Below are positions 48,163-57,115 of a stretch of 64,000 nucleotides of DNA, in pieces. Below the pieces are notes generated by a model. The model made no database searches. It was not told the origin of the DNA and saw only the letters and a program-made list of their open reading frames with translations. A program made the translations under genes and the position numbers. The stretch lies in the NCBI RefSeq assembly GCF_003391395.1, contig NZ_CP024190.1:4836001-4900000 (forward strand), given 5' to 3'. The first letter of the stretch is position 1; each line of letters opens with the position of its first letter. The stretch is from Mycobacterium marinum. Lineage in GTDB: Bacteria > Actinomycetota > Actinomycetes > Mycobacteriales > Mycobacteriaceae.

Positions 48163-48675
48163 CTAGATCAAAGCCACTTGCCCGGTAAGCACCTCGGTCG
48201 CCGCCTCGATCATGGCCACAAGAAGCGTGGCGACGACAGCGCTCAGCAAAATGAAGCCCAGCAGGGCGGGATACAGACTCTCGGGAGCCGAAGTGAGCAG
48301 TCCCATCAGCACCGTACCGGTGACTCGGACTATCTGAGCCTCCACAGCGGTCCCGAACGAACGCACCATCGTCTTCAACCCGTCCAACAGCGAGGCCAGC
48401 GCCGCATCAATGCCGACATACGAGCTCGCGCTCGCCGTCAGATTCTGGACAAACCGCTCATGAAATGCGGCCGCCTGCCCGGCCAGCGTCTGATAGTCCT
48501 GGGCGTGGGCGGAGAACAGTTGCGCGATCCCCACCGACACCTCGTCGCCGGCGGCGGCCAGCACCGCAGCGGTTGGGGCCGCCGCCAGGTGCGCCGCACT
48601 CAGTGTCGAACCGATAGTCGCCAAATCCGTTGCCGCCGCGGCCATCAACTCCGGCTCTGCTATCACAAACGACAT
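48163..48675 (-). CDS. PE-family protein with C-terminal membrane segment
   Basis: 170 residues. PE domain with true Pro-Glu at positions 8-9 (MSFVIAEPELMAAAATDLAT) and an export-signal-like HAQDYQTL. The C-terminus has a hydrophobic helix (LGFILLSAVVATLLVAMIEA). Same architecture as the PE at 40157-40687, with about 7.5 kb of metabolic genes between them. Convergent with the TetR gene, 9 bp apart. Confidence 0.88.
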   Translation of the reverse strand: MSFVIAEPELMAAAATDLATIGSTLSAAHLAAAPTAAVLAAAGDEVSVGIAQLFSAHAQDYQTLAGQAAAFHERFVQNLTASASSYVGIDAALASLLDGLKTMVRSFGTAVEAQIVRVTGTVLMGLLTSAPESLYPALLGFILLSAVVATLLVAMIEAATEVLTGQVALI

Positions 48676-48805
48676 TGCGACCTCCAGGCAAACCAGACAG
48701 CCCAGCCATGGGCCGCCGATCCGTCACCGAAATCGTAGGCCGGATTTCGACCACAACGTGGGAAAACCGAATTTCACCTGACCCGCACGAACGGAAGATT
48801 GAATT

Positions 48806-49711
48806 TCAATCGTATTGATGTTGCGCGTCGAAGCCCTCGGCCAACGCGGTGCGAAACGCCACCACCGCCGGGTGGGCGGTGCGTGATGTACGGGTCAACG
48901 TAAACAACTGGCGTTTCGGCGAAGCGGGCAACGGGGCAAGCCGCACCCCGCGCATCCGGTCTTGGCCGAGCAGGGCGGGCAAGATGGCAACCGCGAGCCC
49001 TGCCTGCACCATCTGCAGATGCACCAGCAGATCCACTCCGTCGAAGCGCACATCCGGTTCGAAACCGGCGGCGCGACACACGCTGCGCGCCCACCGGCCG
49101 GGCACAGTGGGTTCTGGGTCCAGGGCCCACGACGCGTATTCCAGGTCGGACAGCGTCGTCGCGTCGCTCCAGGGCCCGATCCTTGGCATCGCGAGAAACA
49201 GCTCGTCAGTTCGCAGGTCCACGCGATCCAGACTCGGGCTCGGCGGCAGCGGCCCGCCCGGATACTCCTCCCCCAGCACCACATCGAAGGTGCCGGCCAG
49301 CAGACCCGAAGTCGCCTCATCAGCCTCGCGCTGCGCGACTTCGACGCGCAGGTCGGGGTAATCGCGAGCCAGCGCATCAAGCACCCTGGGCAGGAGTGAG
49401 AGCAGCAACGTCTGAAATGCCGCGACCCGCAACCGACCGGCTACCCGCCCTTGGCTGGCTGCCAGCAGGGCCTCGGCCCGCTCCAAGGTAGCGATCGCCA
49501 ACCTGGTGTGCTCGACGAGTGCCTCACCCGCATCGGTCAGCCGCACGCCCCGGCCCACGGGTTCGATCAGGGCCATCCCGCATTCGCGCTCGAGCTGCGC
49601 CAGCTGCTGTGAGACCGCCGATGGACTGTATGAAAGCGCCTTCGCCACCGCGGCCAGCGTGCCCCGTCGCTGCAGTTCGTGCAGCACGACCACCCGCTGC
49701 AAATTCAACAT
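48806..49711 (-). CDS. LysR-family transcriptional regulator
   Basis: 301 residues; N-terminal helix-turn-helix (GTLAAVAKALSYSPSAVSQQ) and a two-lobed ligand-binding domain. Divergent from an EamA exporter with a 90-bp gap, the usual arrangement for regulation of an amino-acid or metabolite exporter. Confidence 0.92.
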   Translation of the reverse strand: MLNLQRVVVLHELQRRGTLAAVAKALSYSPSAVSQQLAQLERECGMALIEPVGRGVRLTDAGEALVEHTRLAIATLERAEALLAASQGRVAGRLRVAAFQTLLLSLLPRVLDALARDYPDLRVEVAQREADEATSGLLAGTFDVVLGEEYPGGPLPPSPSLDRVDLRTDELFLAMPRIGPWSDATTLSDLEYASWALDPEPTVPGRWARSVCRAAGFEPDVRFDGVDLLVHLQMVQAGLAVAILPALLGQDRMRGVRLAPLPASPKRQLFTLTRTSRTAHPAVVAFRTALAEGFDAQHQYD

Positions 49712-49801
49712 TCGCCGACCCCATATTCATCACATTTGCTTACTAGATTAGATCAGAATCATTCGCTGGACTATTCAATCAACGCCTGACAGGCTCATTG
49801 C

Positions 49802-51130
49802 ATGGCGTCACGCACACCGTTGCCCGTTCTCATGATCCTGGGATCGTGCATTTCACTACAGCTGGGCGCGGCGATCGCGACGCCGCTGCTGGCGCACTTC
49901 GGCGCCGGGCTAACCACCGGCGTGCGACTGTTGTTTGCCGCCACCTTGCTGATGGCAATCCACCGGCCCCGCGCGTTCGGCTGGGACCGACAACAGTGGA
50001 GATCAGCAGCGCTGTTTGCGGTGGCATTGGCGGGCATGAACGGCTTCTTCTTTGCCGCGATCGCCCGCATCCCGCTCGGTGTCGCAGTCACCATCGAGTT
50101 CGCTGGACCGCTGATGCTCGCGGCGGCATTCTCCCGCCGCCCACGCGACCTCGGCTGCGTGATGGCGGCCGCGGCCGCCATCGTGGTCCTCAGTTGGGAC
50201 GGCTCGAAATCCGCAGCGCTGAGTCCCGATCTGGCGGGCGTAGCCTTCGCCCTCGTCGCGGCATGCTTCTGGGCGCTCTACATCTTGGCCGGCAAACGCA
50301 TCACCGGTCAGCAAACGGGTCACGGAGCCCTTTCCGTCAGCATGTTCATCGCAGCCATTGTGGTGCTGCCCTTCGGGATACCCGCCGTACCCACATTGAC
50401 CGGGCAACCAGAGAAGCTGATCCCCCTGCTGGGGGTCGCGGTGCTGTCGTCGATGCTTCCGTACTCGTTGGAATTCGCGGCGATGCGCCGCTTCAGCGCA
50501 CACACATTCGGCGTGCTGCTCAGTCTCGAACCCGTGGTCGCCGGGCTCGCAGGCTGGATACTGCTGGGCCAGACGCTCAGCTGGGTCCGGGGGCTGGCGA
50601 TGGTTGTCGTTGTCGCCGCATCCATCATCTGCACCCTCAGCCAGCCATCGCCCGCCTCGGAGCCATCTCCCGCGAAGGAAAGGACCCCAACACGCGATCG
50701 AGCGCAAGGCAGCGCTGTGGGCCGCCCGCTCGCCCGGGTTCGCAACGGGCTTCAAAAGTCACAGCGCCGCGAGCCCGTGGCCGGGCGAGACGGTGTTCCG
50801 TCGCCTGCCGCCGAATGGCTGGACGCCGATGTATCCCTAGGAGATTCGGGGCGCTTTGGTGACAAGATCGCCCGAATAAGCCACCGCGCCAACCCAGTCG
50901 GCGGCGGCCGCGGCGAGAAGGCACCCATTCGGTCGGCGGCCCAGGTTGGACCCCACTTCGGTGCAACCGGCTCAGCCACTAATCATTCGGCCACAGATGT
51001 GCCACGTTGGGCAGATGAGCACCATTCGCCTGCTACCCACGTCACGTCTCAAAGCATTCTCCGACGGCGTGTACGCCATCGTCATCACCCTGCTCGTCCT
51101 GGACCTGAAGGTGCCGGAATCCAGCAATGA
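49802..51130 (+). CDS. EamA/RhtA-type exporter with an abnormal C-terminal extension
   Basis: Residues 1 to ~285 form a ten-helix drug/metabolite transporter of the EamA family (two repeats; VTIEFAGPLMLAAAF, SLEPVVAGLAGWILLG), like the threonine/homoserine exporter RhtA. The remaining ~155 residues are Arg/Pro-rich, have no family match I recognise, and run 116 bp into the next gene in another frame. The original stop has probably been lost by a frameshift near 50650-50700, or the tail is non-functional read-through. Confidence 0.8.
   Translation: MASRTPLPVLMILGSCISLQLGAAIATPLLAHFGAGLTTGVRLLFAATLLMAIHRPRAFGWDRQQWRSAALFAVALAGMNGFFFAAIARIPLGVAVTIEFAGPLMLAAAFSRRPRDLGCVMAAAAAIVVLSWDGSKSAALSPDLAGVAFALVAACFWALYILAGKRITGQQTGHGALSVSMFIAAIVVLPFGIPAVPTLTGQPEKLIPLLGVAVLSSMLPYSLEFAAMRRFSAHTFGVLLSLEPVVAGLAGWILLGQTLSWVRGLAMVVVVAASIICTLSQPSPASEPSPAKERTPTRDRAQGSAVGRPLARVRNGLQKSQRREPVAGRDGVPSPAAEWLDADVSLGDSGRFGDKIARISHRANPVGGGRGEKAPIRSAAQVGPHFGATGSATNHSATDVPRWADEHHSPATHVTSQSILRRRVRHRHHPARPGPEGAGIQQ
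50691..50840 (+). pseudogene. Possible gene remnant inside the EamA tail
   Basis: In a different frame from the transporter, codons 50691-50840 read AIERKAALWAARSPGFATGF and continue to FRRLPPNGWTPMYP-stop. It looks more protein-like than the transporter tail in the same DNA. It may be the 3' end of a lost gene. I do not recognise it. Confidence 0.3.
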
Positions 51131-51659
51131 CCTTGGCGGGGCGCTGCTGCGGTCCTGGCCGGCCTTTCTCGCCTATCTGGTCAGCTTCGTGTTCATCGGC
51201 AGCTCGTGGCTCGCGCATACCAGATTGACCGTTGCGCTGGTGACCGCGGACGAGGTGTTCAACACCATGAACTTGTTGTTGCTGCTCCTGGTCACCTTCC
51301 TGCCATTCAGCTCCGCCCTGATGTCCCACTATCTCGTCGGACCGGGGCAGCGGCTGGCGGTCGGTTTGTTCGGCGTGAACGTGATGCTGGCGACAGCGGC
51401 AAGCGCCGTCCTGGCCAGCTACGGTCGCTACAAGAGCGAGCTGTCCAGCGCGAAGGATCGCGCGACGCTGGCCGAAATTGCCCAGTCGCGTTGGATGTTC
51501 AGGGCGCTGATGGGCCTATCGGTAGTGGCGGTGCTGCCGCTGCCGAGCGTGGCCGTGGCGTTTTACCTCTTTCTCTCGGCGCTGATGCTGATGCGCCCGC
51601 TGCGCATCTTGACGCTCGGCGGCCGACGGCAGCACGATTCCCGCGAAAACGGTGCCTAG
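51015..51659 (+). CDS. TMEM175/DUF1211 family membrane protein
   Basis: 214 residues from ATG 51015. The family hallmark RLKAFSDGVYAIVITLLVLD (first helix with FSDGVxAIxxTLL) is clear, followed by about five more helices (AFLAYLVSFVFIGSSWLAHT). Bacterial TMEM175 relatives are K+ channels. The gene starts inside the EamA reading frame. Confidence 0.85.
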   Translation: MSTIRLLPTSRLKAFSDGVYAIVITLLVLDLKVPESSNDLGGALLRSWPAFLAYLVSFVFIGSSWLAHTRLTVALVTADEVFNTMNLLLLLLVTFLPFSSALMSHYLVGPGQRLAVGLFGVNVMLATAASAVLASYGRYKSELSSAKDRATLAEIAQSRWMFRALMGLSVVAVLPLPSVAVAFYLFLSALMLMRPLRILTLGGRRQHDSRENGA

Positions 51660-51856
51660 GCCGCGGCGTCCGGGTCACTGCCATCGCCGCCGTGAGCGGT
51701 CCTGGCTGGGCAGGTCGATGGACGCGTCATCATATCGACGCGGTAGGGACCATCCTCTCGCCGCAACGGCCAAAATGCCACGTTCAGACGCTCCTGAATA
51801 AACTAAGCTGACGCCACCATGTTGGCCAATGAGACAGTGTGGACTAGGCGGACTCG

Positions 51857-53443
51857 GTGGTGAAGACGGTTTCGCGTCACGACAGCCCGTTATTGGAAAG
51901 CCCGGCCTACGGTTCCTGGCTGCTCGGGGATCTGAACGAAAACCAGCGCGACCGTCGGATCCGCATCCAAGGCATGTTGACCGCTGTCATTGCGGCCACG
52001 AACGTCATTGGAATCTGCGTCGGATTGGTACTGGCGACCGTGGCCGCGCCGCCACCACACGTGTTGTCAGACGCCCCGTTGTGGATCACCTTTGCGGTCA
52101 TACCGGCCTACGTCGTGATTGCATTTGCCCTTGGCAGCTATTGGCTTACCCGGCGAACCACGCAAATGTTGCGCTGGGCAATCGAGAGACGAGCACCCAG
52201 CCCCACCGACCAGCGCAATACACTACTGGCCCCATTTCGGTTTGCCATCTTTCATCTCCTGGTTTGGGGGGCCTTCACCATCCTGCTGACCGCCCTCTAC
52301 GGCATGGCCAACAGCATGTTCATCCCGAGATTCCTTTTTGCGCTGAGCTTTTGCGGTCTTGGCGTCACCACCGCCAGCTATATGTTCACCGAGTTCGCGC
52401 TACGCCCGGTGGCAGCCATGGCGTTAGCGGCAGGACCACCACGGCTACGCTGGGCCCCGGGGATCAGGGGCCGAACGATAGTCGTCTGGTTCACCGGTTC
52501 CGCCGTACCGCTGATTGGCATGAGCTTGGTGGCGATCTTCGATGAATCACTATGGCAAATTAGCCAAGCCGAGTTCGTGTTACCGGTCACGGTCGTAACG
52601 TCGGCAATGCTGGCGCTTGGCTTGCTACTGATGTGGGTCCTGTCTTGGCTCACCGCGACACCGGTCAGGGTGGTGTGCGCGGCACTCAAACGCGTCGAGA
52701 TGGGCGATCTGCCGGGCGATTTGGTGGTATTCGACGGAACCGAACTTGGCCAGCTGCAGCGCGGTTTCAACGCCATGGTCGCCGGGCTGCGCGAGCGTGA
52801 ACGGGTACGGGATCTGTTCGGCAGGCACGTCGGGCGGGAAGTCGCTGCCGCTGCCGAACGCGAACGCCCCAAGCTGGGCGGGGAGGATCGCCACATCGCG
52901 GTCGTCTTCATCGATATCGTCGGCTCCACGCAGCTGGTGACCACCCAGCCTCCCGCCGAGGTGGTCAAACTGCTCAACCGGTTCTTCACCATCGTGGTCG
53001 ATGAAGTGGACCGCCACCACGGCCTGGTGAACAAATTCCTGGGTGACGCCGCACTTGCGATCTTCGGCGCCCCGAACCGTCTCGAGCAGCCGGAAGACCA
53101 GGCGCTGGCCGCCGCGCGTGCCATCGCCCGACGGTTGGCCGCCGAAGTTCCCGAATGCCAGGCCGGGATCGGGGTGGCGGCAGGTCAAGCCGTCGCCGGC
53201 AATGTCGGCGCCAACGAGCGGTTCGAGTACACAGCGATCGGCGAGCCGGTGAACGAGGCGGCCCGACTCTGTGAACTGGCCAAATCGTTCCCCGGCCGGC
53301 TACTGGCATCGTCGGAGACACTTGCCGGTGCCAGCGAAAGCGTCAGGGCCCAATGGTGTTTGGGCGACTCGACGCTGCTGCGTGGGCTGGGCCAGCCCAC
53401 GCGGTTAGCGACGCCGATCGAAACCGCCGAGCTAGACGGGTAG
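51857..53443 (+). CDS. Membrane adenylate cyclase with six TM helices and HAMP domain
   Basis: 528 residues, like the M. tuberculosis Rv1318c-Rv1320c family. Six membrane helices in residues ~40-270 are followed by HAMP (~270-325, ATPVRVVCAALKRVEMGDLP) and a class III cyclase domain. Metal Asp in VVFIDIVGST, substrate Lys and Asp in NKFLGDAALAIFGAP, and the transition-state Asn and Arg in GEPVNEAARL are present, so it should be active. Start GTG 51857 or 51860. In M. tuberculosis these cyclases lie next to alkA, so this copy is displaced or an extra paralogue. Confidence 0.92.
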   Translation: MVKTVSRHDSPLLESPAYGSWLLGDLNENQRDRRIRIQGMLTAVIAATNVIGICVGLVLATVAAPPPHVLSDAPLWITFAVIPAYVVIAFALGSYWLTRRTTQMLRWAIERRAPSPTDQRNTLLAPFRFAIFHLLVWGAFTILLTALYGMANSMFIPRFLFALSFCGLGVTTASYMFTEFALRPVAAMALAAGPPRLRWAPGIRGRTIVVWFTGSAVPLIGMSLVAIFDESLWQISQAEFVLPVTVVTSAMLALGLLLMWVLSWLTATPVRVVCAALKRVEMGDLPGDLVVFDGTELGQLQRGFNAMVAGLRERERVRDLFGRHVGREVAAAAERERPKLGGEDRHIAVVFIDIVGSTQLVTTQPPAEVVKLLNRFFTIVVDEVDRHHGLVNKFLGDAALAIFGAPNRLEQPEDQALAAARAIARRLAAEVPECQAGIGVAAGQAVAGNVGANERFEYTAIGEPVNEAARLCELAKSFPGRLLASSETLAGASESVRAQWCLGDSTLLRGLGQPTRLATPIETAELDG

Positions 53444-53608
53444 TCGCGCTCAGCGACCACGCCCCGGTTCTGGCATTACGGGCTCATCCTGCCTGTCCAC
53501 CCGATGTCTCGATCTCGACAAGAAGTTATTGAGGATTCGTAAAGACGCCGCGCTGATTCTGAGGTCAAGCCAAAGAGCTAACCAATCAAATCAGCAAAGG
53601 AGTCCAAA

Positions 53609-53950
53609 ATGTTCACTCGCCGCTTCGCCGCCTCCCTGGCCGGAACCACCCTGACCGCGGCCAGCCTGGGCCTGGCCGCACTCGGCTTCGCCGCCACCGC
53701 CACCGCCAGCGCAGGCTCAACCGACGACGCCTTCCTGGCCCAGATCCAAGCCGACGGGATCACACCGCCCAGCGCGGCACGCGCCATCAGCGACGCACAC
53801 GCCGTCTGCACCGCGCTCGACGAAGGCAACTCACCCACCACGGTCATCAACGCGGTCGCCGAGTCGACCGGTCTGAGCTCCAAGGGCGCCAAGACGTTCG
53901 CGATTGACGCCGCTTCGGCCTACTGCCCCGAATACGTCACCTCGAGCTAG
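53609..53950 (+). CDS. DUF732 secreted protein (Rv1291c-like)
   Basis: 113 residues. Signal peptide MFTRRFAASLAGTTLTAASL with cleavage near TATASAG. The mature DUF732 domain has the family Cys pair (AVCTALDEG and AYCPEY) and DDAFLAQIQADGI. It matches my memory of Rv1291c, which borders the tRNA-Arg/argS region in M. tuberculosis, so it marks the right edge of the accessory block. Confidence 0.9.
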   Translation: MFTRRFAASLAGTTLTAASLGLAALGFAATATASAGSTDDAFLAQIQADGITPPSAARAISDAHAVCTALDEGNSPTTVINAVAESTGLSSKGAKTFAIDAASAYCPEYVTSS

Positions 53951-53962
53951 CAACAACCACAG

Positions 53963-53992
53963 TGTGGGGACCCCGGACGACGGGTCCCCACA
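53963..53992 (+). terminator. Hairpin terminator after the DUF732 gene
   Basis: Perfect 11-bp stem (53963-53973 and 53982-53992) with an 8-nt loop, 12 bp after the stop. No T run, as in many mycobacterial terminators. Confidence 0.75.
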
Positions 53993-54181
53993 TTCGTCTG
54001 CGCCGTCGACCGCAATCCCAACCTCCACCCGCCCAGCGAGCCGGCCGTCACCGTGGGCCGTGCCCCGATTCCAGACCGGGGCACTTTCGCGAAACGAACT
54101 GCCGGTGCGCCCCCTCGGTTGCGGCCATATGACTCCGGCAAACCTCCCACGTGAGCTATCGGACGGGTGCATGCTGGATCG

Positions 54182-55660
54182 GTGAGCGCAAATAGCCTGA
54201 TCAGCCGCCGCAAAGCAATACTCGACTACCTGCAGGGCACGGTCTGGGTGCTACCGCTGGTCGGCGTGGTGGTCGGCCTGGGATCCGGCGCCATCCTGTC
54301 CCTGATTCCCGTCAAGCCTGACTCACTGATCGACAAGTTGATGTTCCAGGGCACGGCCGGCGATGCCCGCGGCGTACTGATCGTGGTGTCCGCCACGATG
54401 ATTACCACCACCGGAATCGTCTTCTCGCTGACGGTCCTGTCCCTGCAGATCGCGTCGAGCCAATTTTCGGTGCGGTTGCTGCGCACCTTCCTGCGCGACA
54501 TGCCCAACCAAATGGTGCTGGCAATCTTCGCCTGCACCTTCGCCTACAGCACTGGCGGGCTGCACACCGTCGGCCAGCACGCCGACGGGAGCGCGTTCCT
54601 TCCCAAGGTCGCGGTCACCGGATCACTGGCGCTGGCATTCCTCAGCATCGGGGCGCTGATCTACTTCCTGCACCACCTCATGCATTCGATCCAGCTGGAC
54701 ACGATCATGGACAACGTCGGGCAGCGAACACTGGGGCTGATTGACGACTTGTATCCCCGCCCGGACACCCCGGATCGGCGAAGGGAAACACCGCCAACCC
54801 CTCCCACTGAGGCGGTTGCACTGCTGGCCCCGCAATCGGGCTATCTGCAGATCGTCGACACCCACGACATTGTGGCGGCCGCGGCGGCCAGTGGGCACAC
54901 GGTGCTGCTGGTCACTTTCGTCGGCGACTACGTCACCGCCGGGGGCCTGTTGGGGTGGTGCTGGCGCCGCGGCAGCCCGCCGAGCCCGGCGGGGTCGAAC
55001 TTTCGGCAGGACTGCTTACGCCACCTGCACATCGGCTACGAACGCACCCTGCAACAGGACGTTCGGTTTGGCCTGCGCCAGCTGGTTGACATCGCGCTGC
55101 GAGCCCTGTCCCCAGCGGTCAACGACCCGTACACGGCAATCCAAGTCGTGCATCACCTTTCGGCCGTCGAATCGGTGCTGGCGTCCCGTGCGCTGCGAGA
55201 CACGGTGCGTCGCGATCGCGCCGGGGAGCTGCTGCTGTGGCTGGTCCGACCGGATTTTGCCGCCTATCTGCACGTCGGATGTTCTCAGATCCGCCGCTAC
55301 GGGGTGCGTGAACCGCTGGTGCTGACGGCGCTGCTACAGCTGTTGAGCGCCGTCGCCCAAAACTGCGCGGACCCCGCACGCCGGGCCGCCGTGCAGACCC
55401 AGATCGCCCTGGTGGTGCGGGCGGCCCAACGTGAATTCGCCGACGAATCCGACCGGGCCATGGTGCTCGGCGCAGCCGCCCGGGCAACCGAGGTCGTCGA
55501 CAGACCTGGGACCTTAGCGCCGCCGTCCTCCGCGTTCGGCCAAGTGGCCGCCGCTCAGGCGGCAGCGTCGACGGTCGCGCCAGCCAACGCAGCGTCGTTG
55601 GCCAGGGACCCCAGAGACCTGGGCCGCCACAGCGCGGTGCCTCCGGCCGGCCGCGCCTAG
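54182..55660 (+). CDS. DUF2254 membrane protein
   Basis: 492 residues from GTG 54182. Four N-terminal helices (VLPLVGVVVGLGSGAILSLI, TMITTTGIVFSLTVLSLQIA, NQMVLAIFACTFAYSTG, SLALAFLSIGALIYFLHHLM) and a soluble domain with the family signature DVRFGLRQLVDIALRALSPA. Function unknown. It lies in the position of Rv1290c, but I cannot confirm orthology. Confidence 0.85.
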   Translation: MSANSLISRRKAILDYLQGTVWVLPLVGVVVGLGSGAILSLIPVKPDSLIDKLMFQGTAGDARGVLIVVSATMITTTGIVFSLTVLSLQIASSQFSVRLLRTFLRDMPNQMVLAIFACTFAYSTGGLHTVGQHADGSAFLPKVAVTGSLALAFLSIGALIYFLHHLMHSIQLDTIMDNVGQRTLGLIDDLYPRPDTPDRRRETPPTPPTEAVALLAPQSGYLQIVDTHDIVAAAAASGHTVLLVTFVGDYVTAGGLLGWCWRRGSPPSPAGSNFRQDCLRHLHIGYERTLQQDVRFGLRQLVDIALRALSPAVNDPYTAIQVVHHLSAVESVLASRALRDTVRRDRAGELLLWLVRPDFAAYLHVGCSQIRRYGVREPLVLTALLQLLSAVAQNCADPARRAAVQTQIALVVRAAQREFADESDRAMVLGAAARATEVVDRPGTLAPPSSAFGQVAAAQAAASTVAPANAASLARDPRDLGRHSAVPPAGRA

Positions 55661-55700
55661 GCTGACCAACCCCCGATCGGATCAGCGGGGGATCTTGGCG

Positions 55701-56327
55701 CTACCCAACCGGCGCCCAGTCGCTCCACGAGTTGCCGAAGTCGAGCGCGACCAACGATGACCGGTCCACGTTGACGATCTCGCGGAAATGGTCTTGCCAC
55801 CCCCACCACGCGCTGACGAAGAACACATGATCAAACCAGCTGAGCTGGTAATCGGGGGGAATCACTTCGCCCTTGTTCTCCGGGGCAAACACCGCGATGG
55901 CCAACAGCCCCAGGATGGCAGTTTTCGGTAGCTGGATCTTCCCGTCACTGGCGACCCGTAGTGCCGCACTCCCGTTCACGTACGGAGATACTTCGAACCC
56001 GGTAGCCGATTCCTCATCGTGTCCGTGCAACCAACGGTGAATCCCGTACAGGACGTCCGCGATGTCAGGGCGCATCTCGGGCGTCAGGTCCGATCTCACC
56101 GCAACCGGAAAGCGCGTATTTTCCAGGTCGACCCCGGGGGTGGCCATCACACCGTAAATGTCGACCGCATCTCGGATCACCCGCCGAAAGCGCGTGCCGG
56201 CGCCGAGCGAGGGATAGCGCTTCCTGCTGGTGTCATCCACGGCGTTACATGCGTGAAGCATCGCCACATCCCACATTTTGCGGTCCCACTGTTCGAGCGA
56301 CTGCTTGACTGATGCACCGACGGTCAT
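55701..56327 (-). CDS. Conserved hypothetical protein (Rv1289-like)
   Basis: 208 residues, no signal or membrane segment; starts MTVGASVKQSLEQWDRKMWD. Rich in Trp near the C-terminus (SAWWGWQDHFREIV). Size and position match M. tuberculosis Rv1289 (210 aa) as I recall. No motif suggests a function. Confidence 0.75.
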   Translation of the reverse strand: MTVGASVKQSLEQWDRKMWDVAMLHACNAVDDTSRKRYPSLGAGTRFRRVIRDAVDIYGVMATPGVDLENTRFPVAVRSDLTPEMRPDIADVLYGIHRWLHGHDEESATGFEVSPYVNGSAALRVASDGKIQLPKTAILGLLAIAVFAPENKGEVIPPDYQLSWFDHVFFVSAWWGWQDHFREIVNVDRSSLVALDFGNSWSDWAPVG

Positions 56328-56441
56328 GCCGAAAAGGGTATCGGCCGCCGGCAGTTACCCCGATATTGCACCCACCCCACGCCCATTACCGTGTCGCCGC
56401 TGGATGGCGAATCACTGCCACTCCGACGGGCAGCGACGTCC

Positions 56442-56969
56442 TCACGATCCAGCGGGAAGCGCCGCTACCGGCATTTGCACCGTGCCCTGGCATGGGCCGC
56501 CGACAATGTCGGTGTGCCAGGTGCCGCGCAGCGACCCGTCCGGCTGAGGCGCGTAATAGGCCCACGACCTCGCCGGTGCCCACACCTTGGCAGCGCCTTC
56601 ACCCATGTAGCAGTCCCATTGAAAGTCGAAGCGCTCCACCCACTTGGCCCCATCCCAGGAGTAGCGGGACGGCTGGGGCAAGGTCGGATTCTTCGGGGTA
56701 GGCCCGTTGGTGGCGGTGGCAACGCACTGTTCGCCCGAACAGGCGGTGACAAAGACGTAGTCGGCGCTAAACGTTGGTTCCATCTGGCTGGCGGCCATGC
56801 TGGTGCCGGCTTTTTGTTCGGCGTAGCGCACGAGCGAGTATTTCCCGTTCCACACCGGCATGGCCCCGTGTGCCGGAGTGGCCGGGAGCGCGAACATCGC
56901 GGCCGCGATGCCGCCGAGCACCCCTAACACCTGAAGGCGAAGCCTCGATCGCGCACACATCGTGTCCAT
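56442..56969 (-). CDS. Secreted protein of unknown function
   Basis: 175 residues from ATG 56969, or 172 from the ATG at 56960. A signal peptide (LQVLGVLGGIAAAMFALP, cleavage near PAHGA) precedes a mature domain with four Cys, two in TACSGEQC, and repeated Trp/Tyr (YSWDGAKWVERFDFQWDCYM). Similar small exported proteins occur in other mycobacteria. A longer in-frame reading to 57293 runs through the NUDIX gene antisense and is rejected. Confidence 0.75.
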   Translation of the reverse strand: MDTMCARSRLRLQVLGVLGGIAAAMFALPATPAHGAMPVWNGKYSLVRYAEQKAGTSMAASQMEPTFSADYVFVTACSGEQCVATATNGPTPKNPTLPQPSRYSWDGAKWVERFDFQWDCYMGEGAAKVWAPARSWAYYAPQPDGSLRGTWHTDIVGGPCQGTVQMPVAALPAGS

Positions 56970-57115
56970 GGTGCGGTTTACAGGACGCGGTGCGATCTCA
57001 GCGGGGACACGATCGTGTGCAACAACTACGGCCGGATGGGTGGGGCACGCACGCGACAACTCCGATCGCGTTGGCGCAACGAGGTTGCGCCGCCAGCCAG
57101 ACGCCGGCGGCAGGA

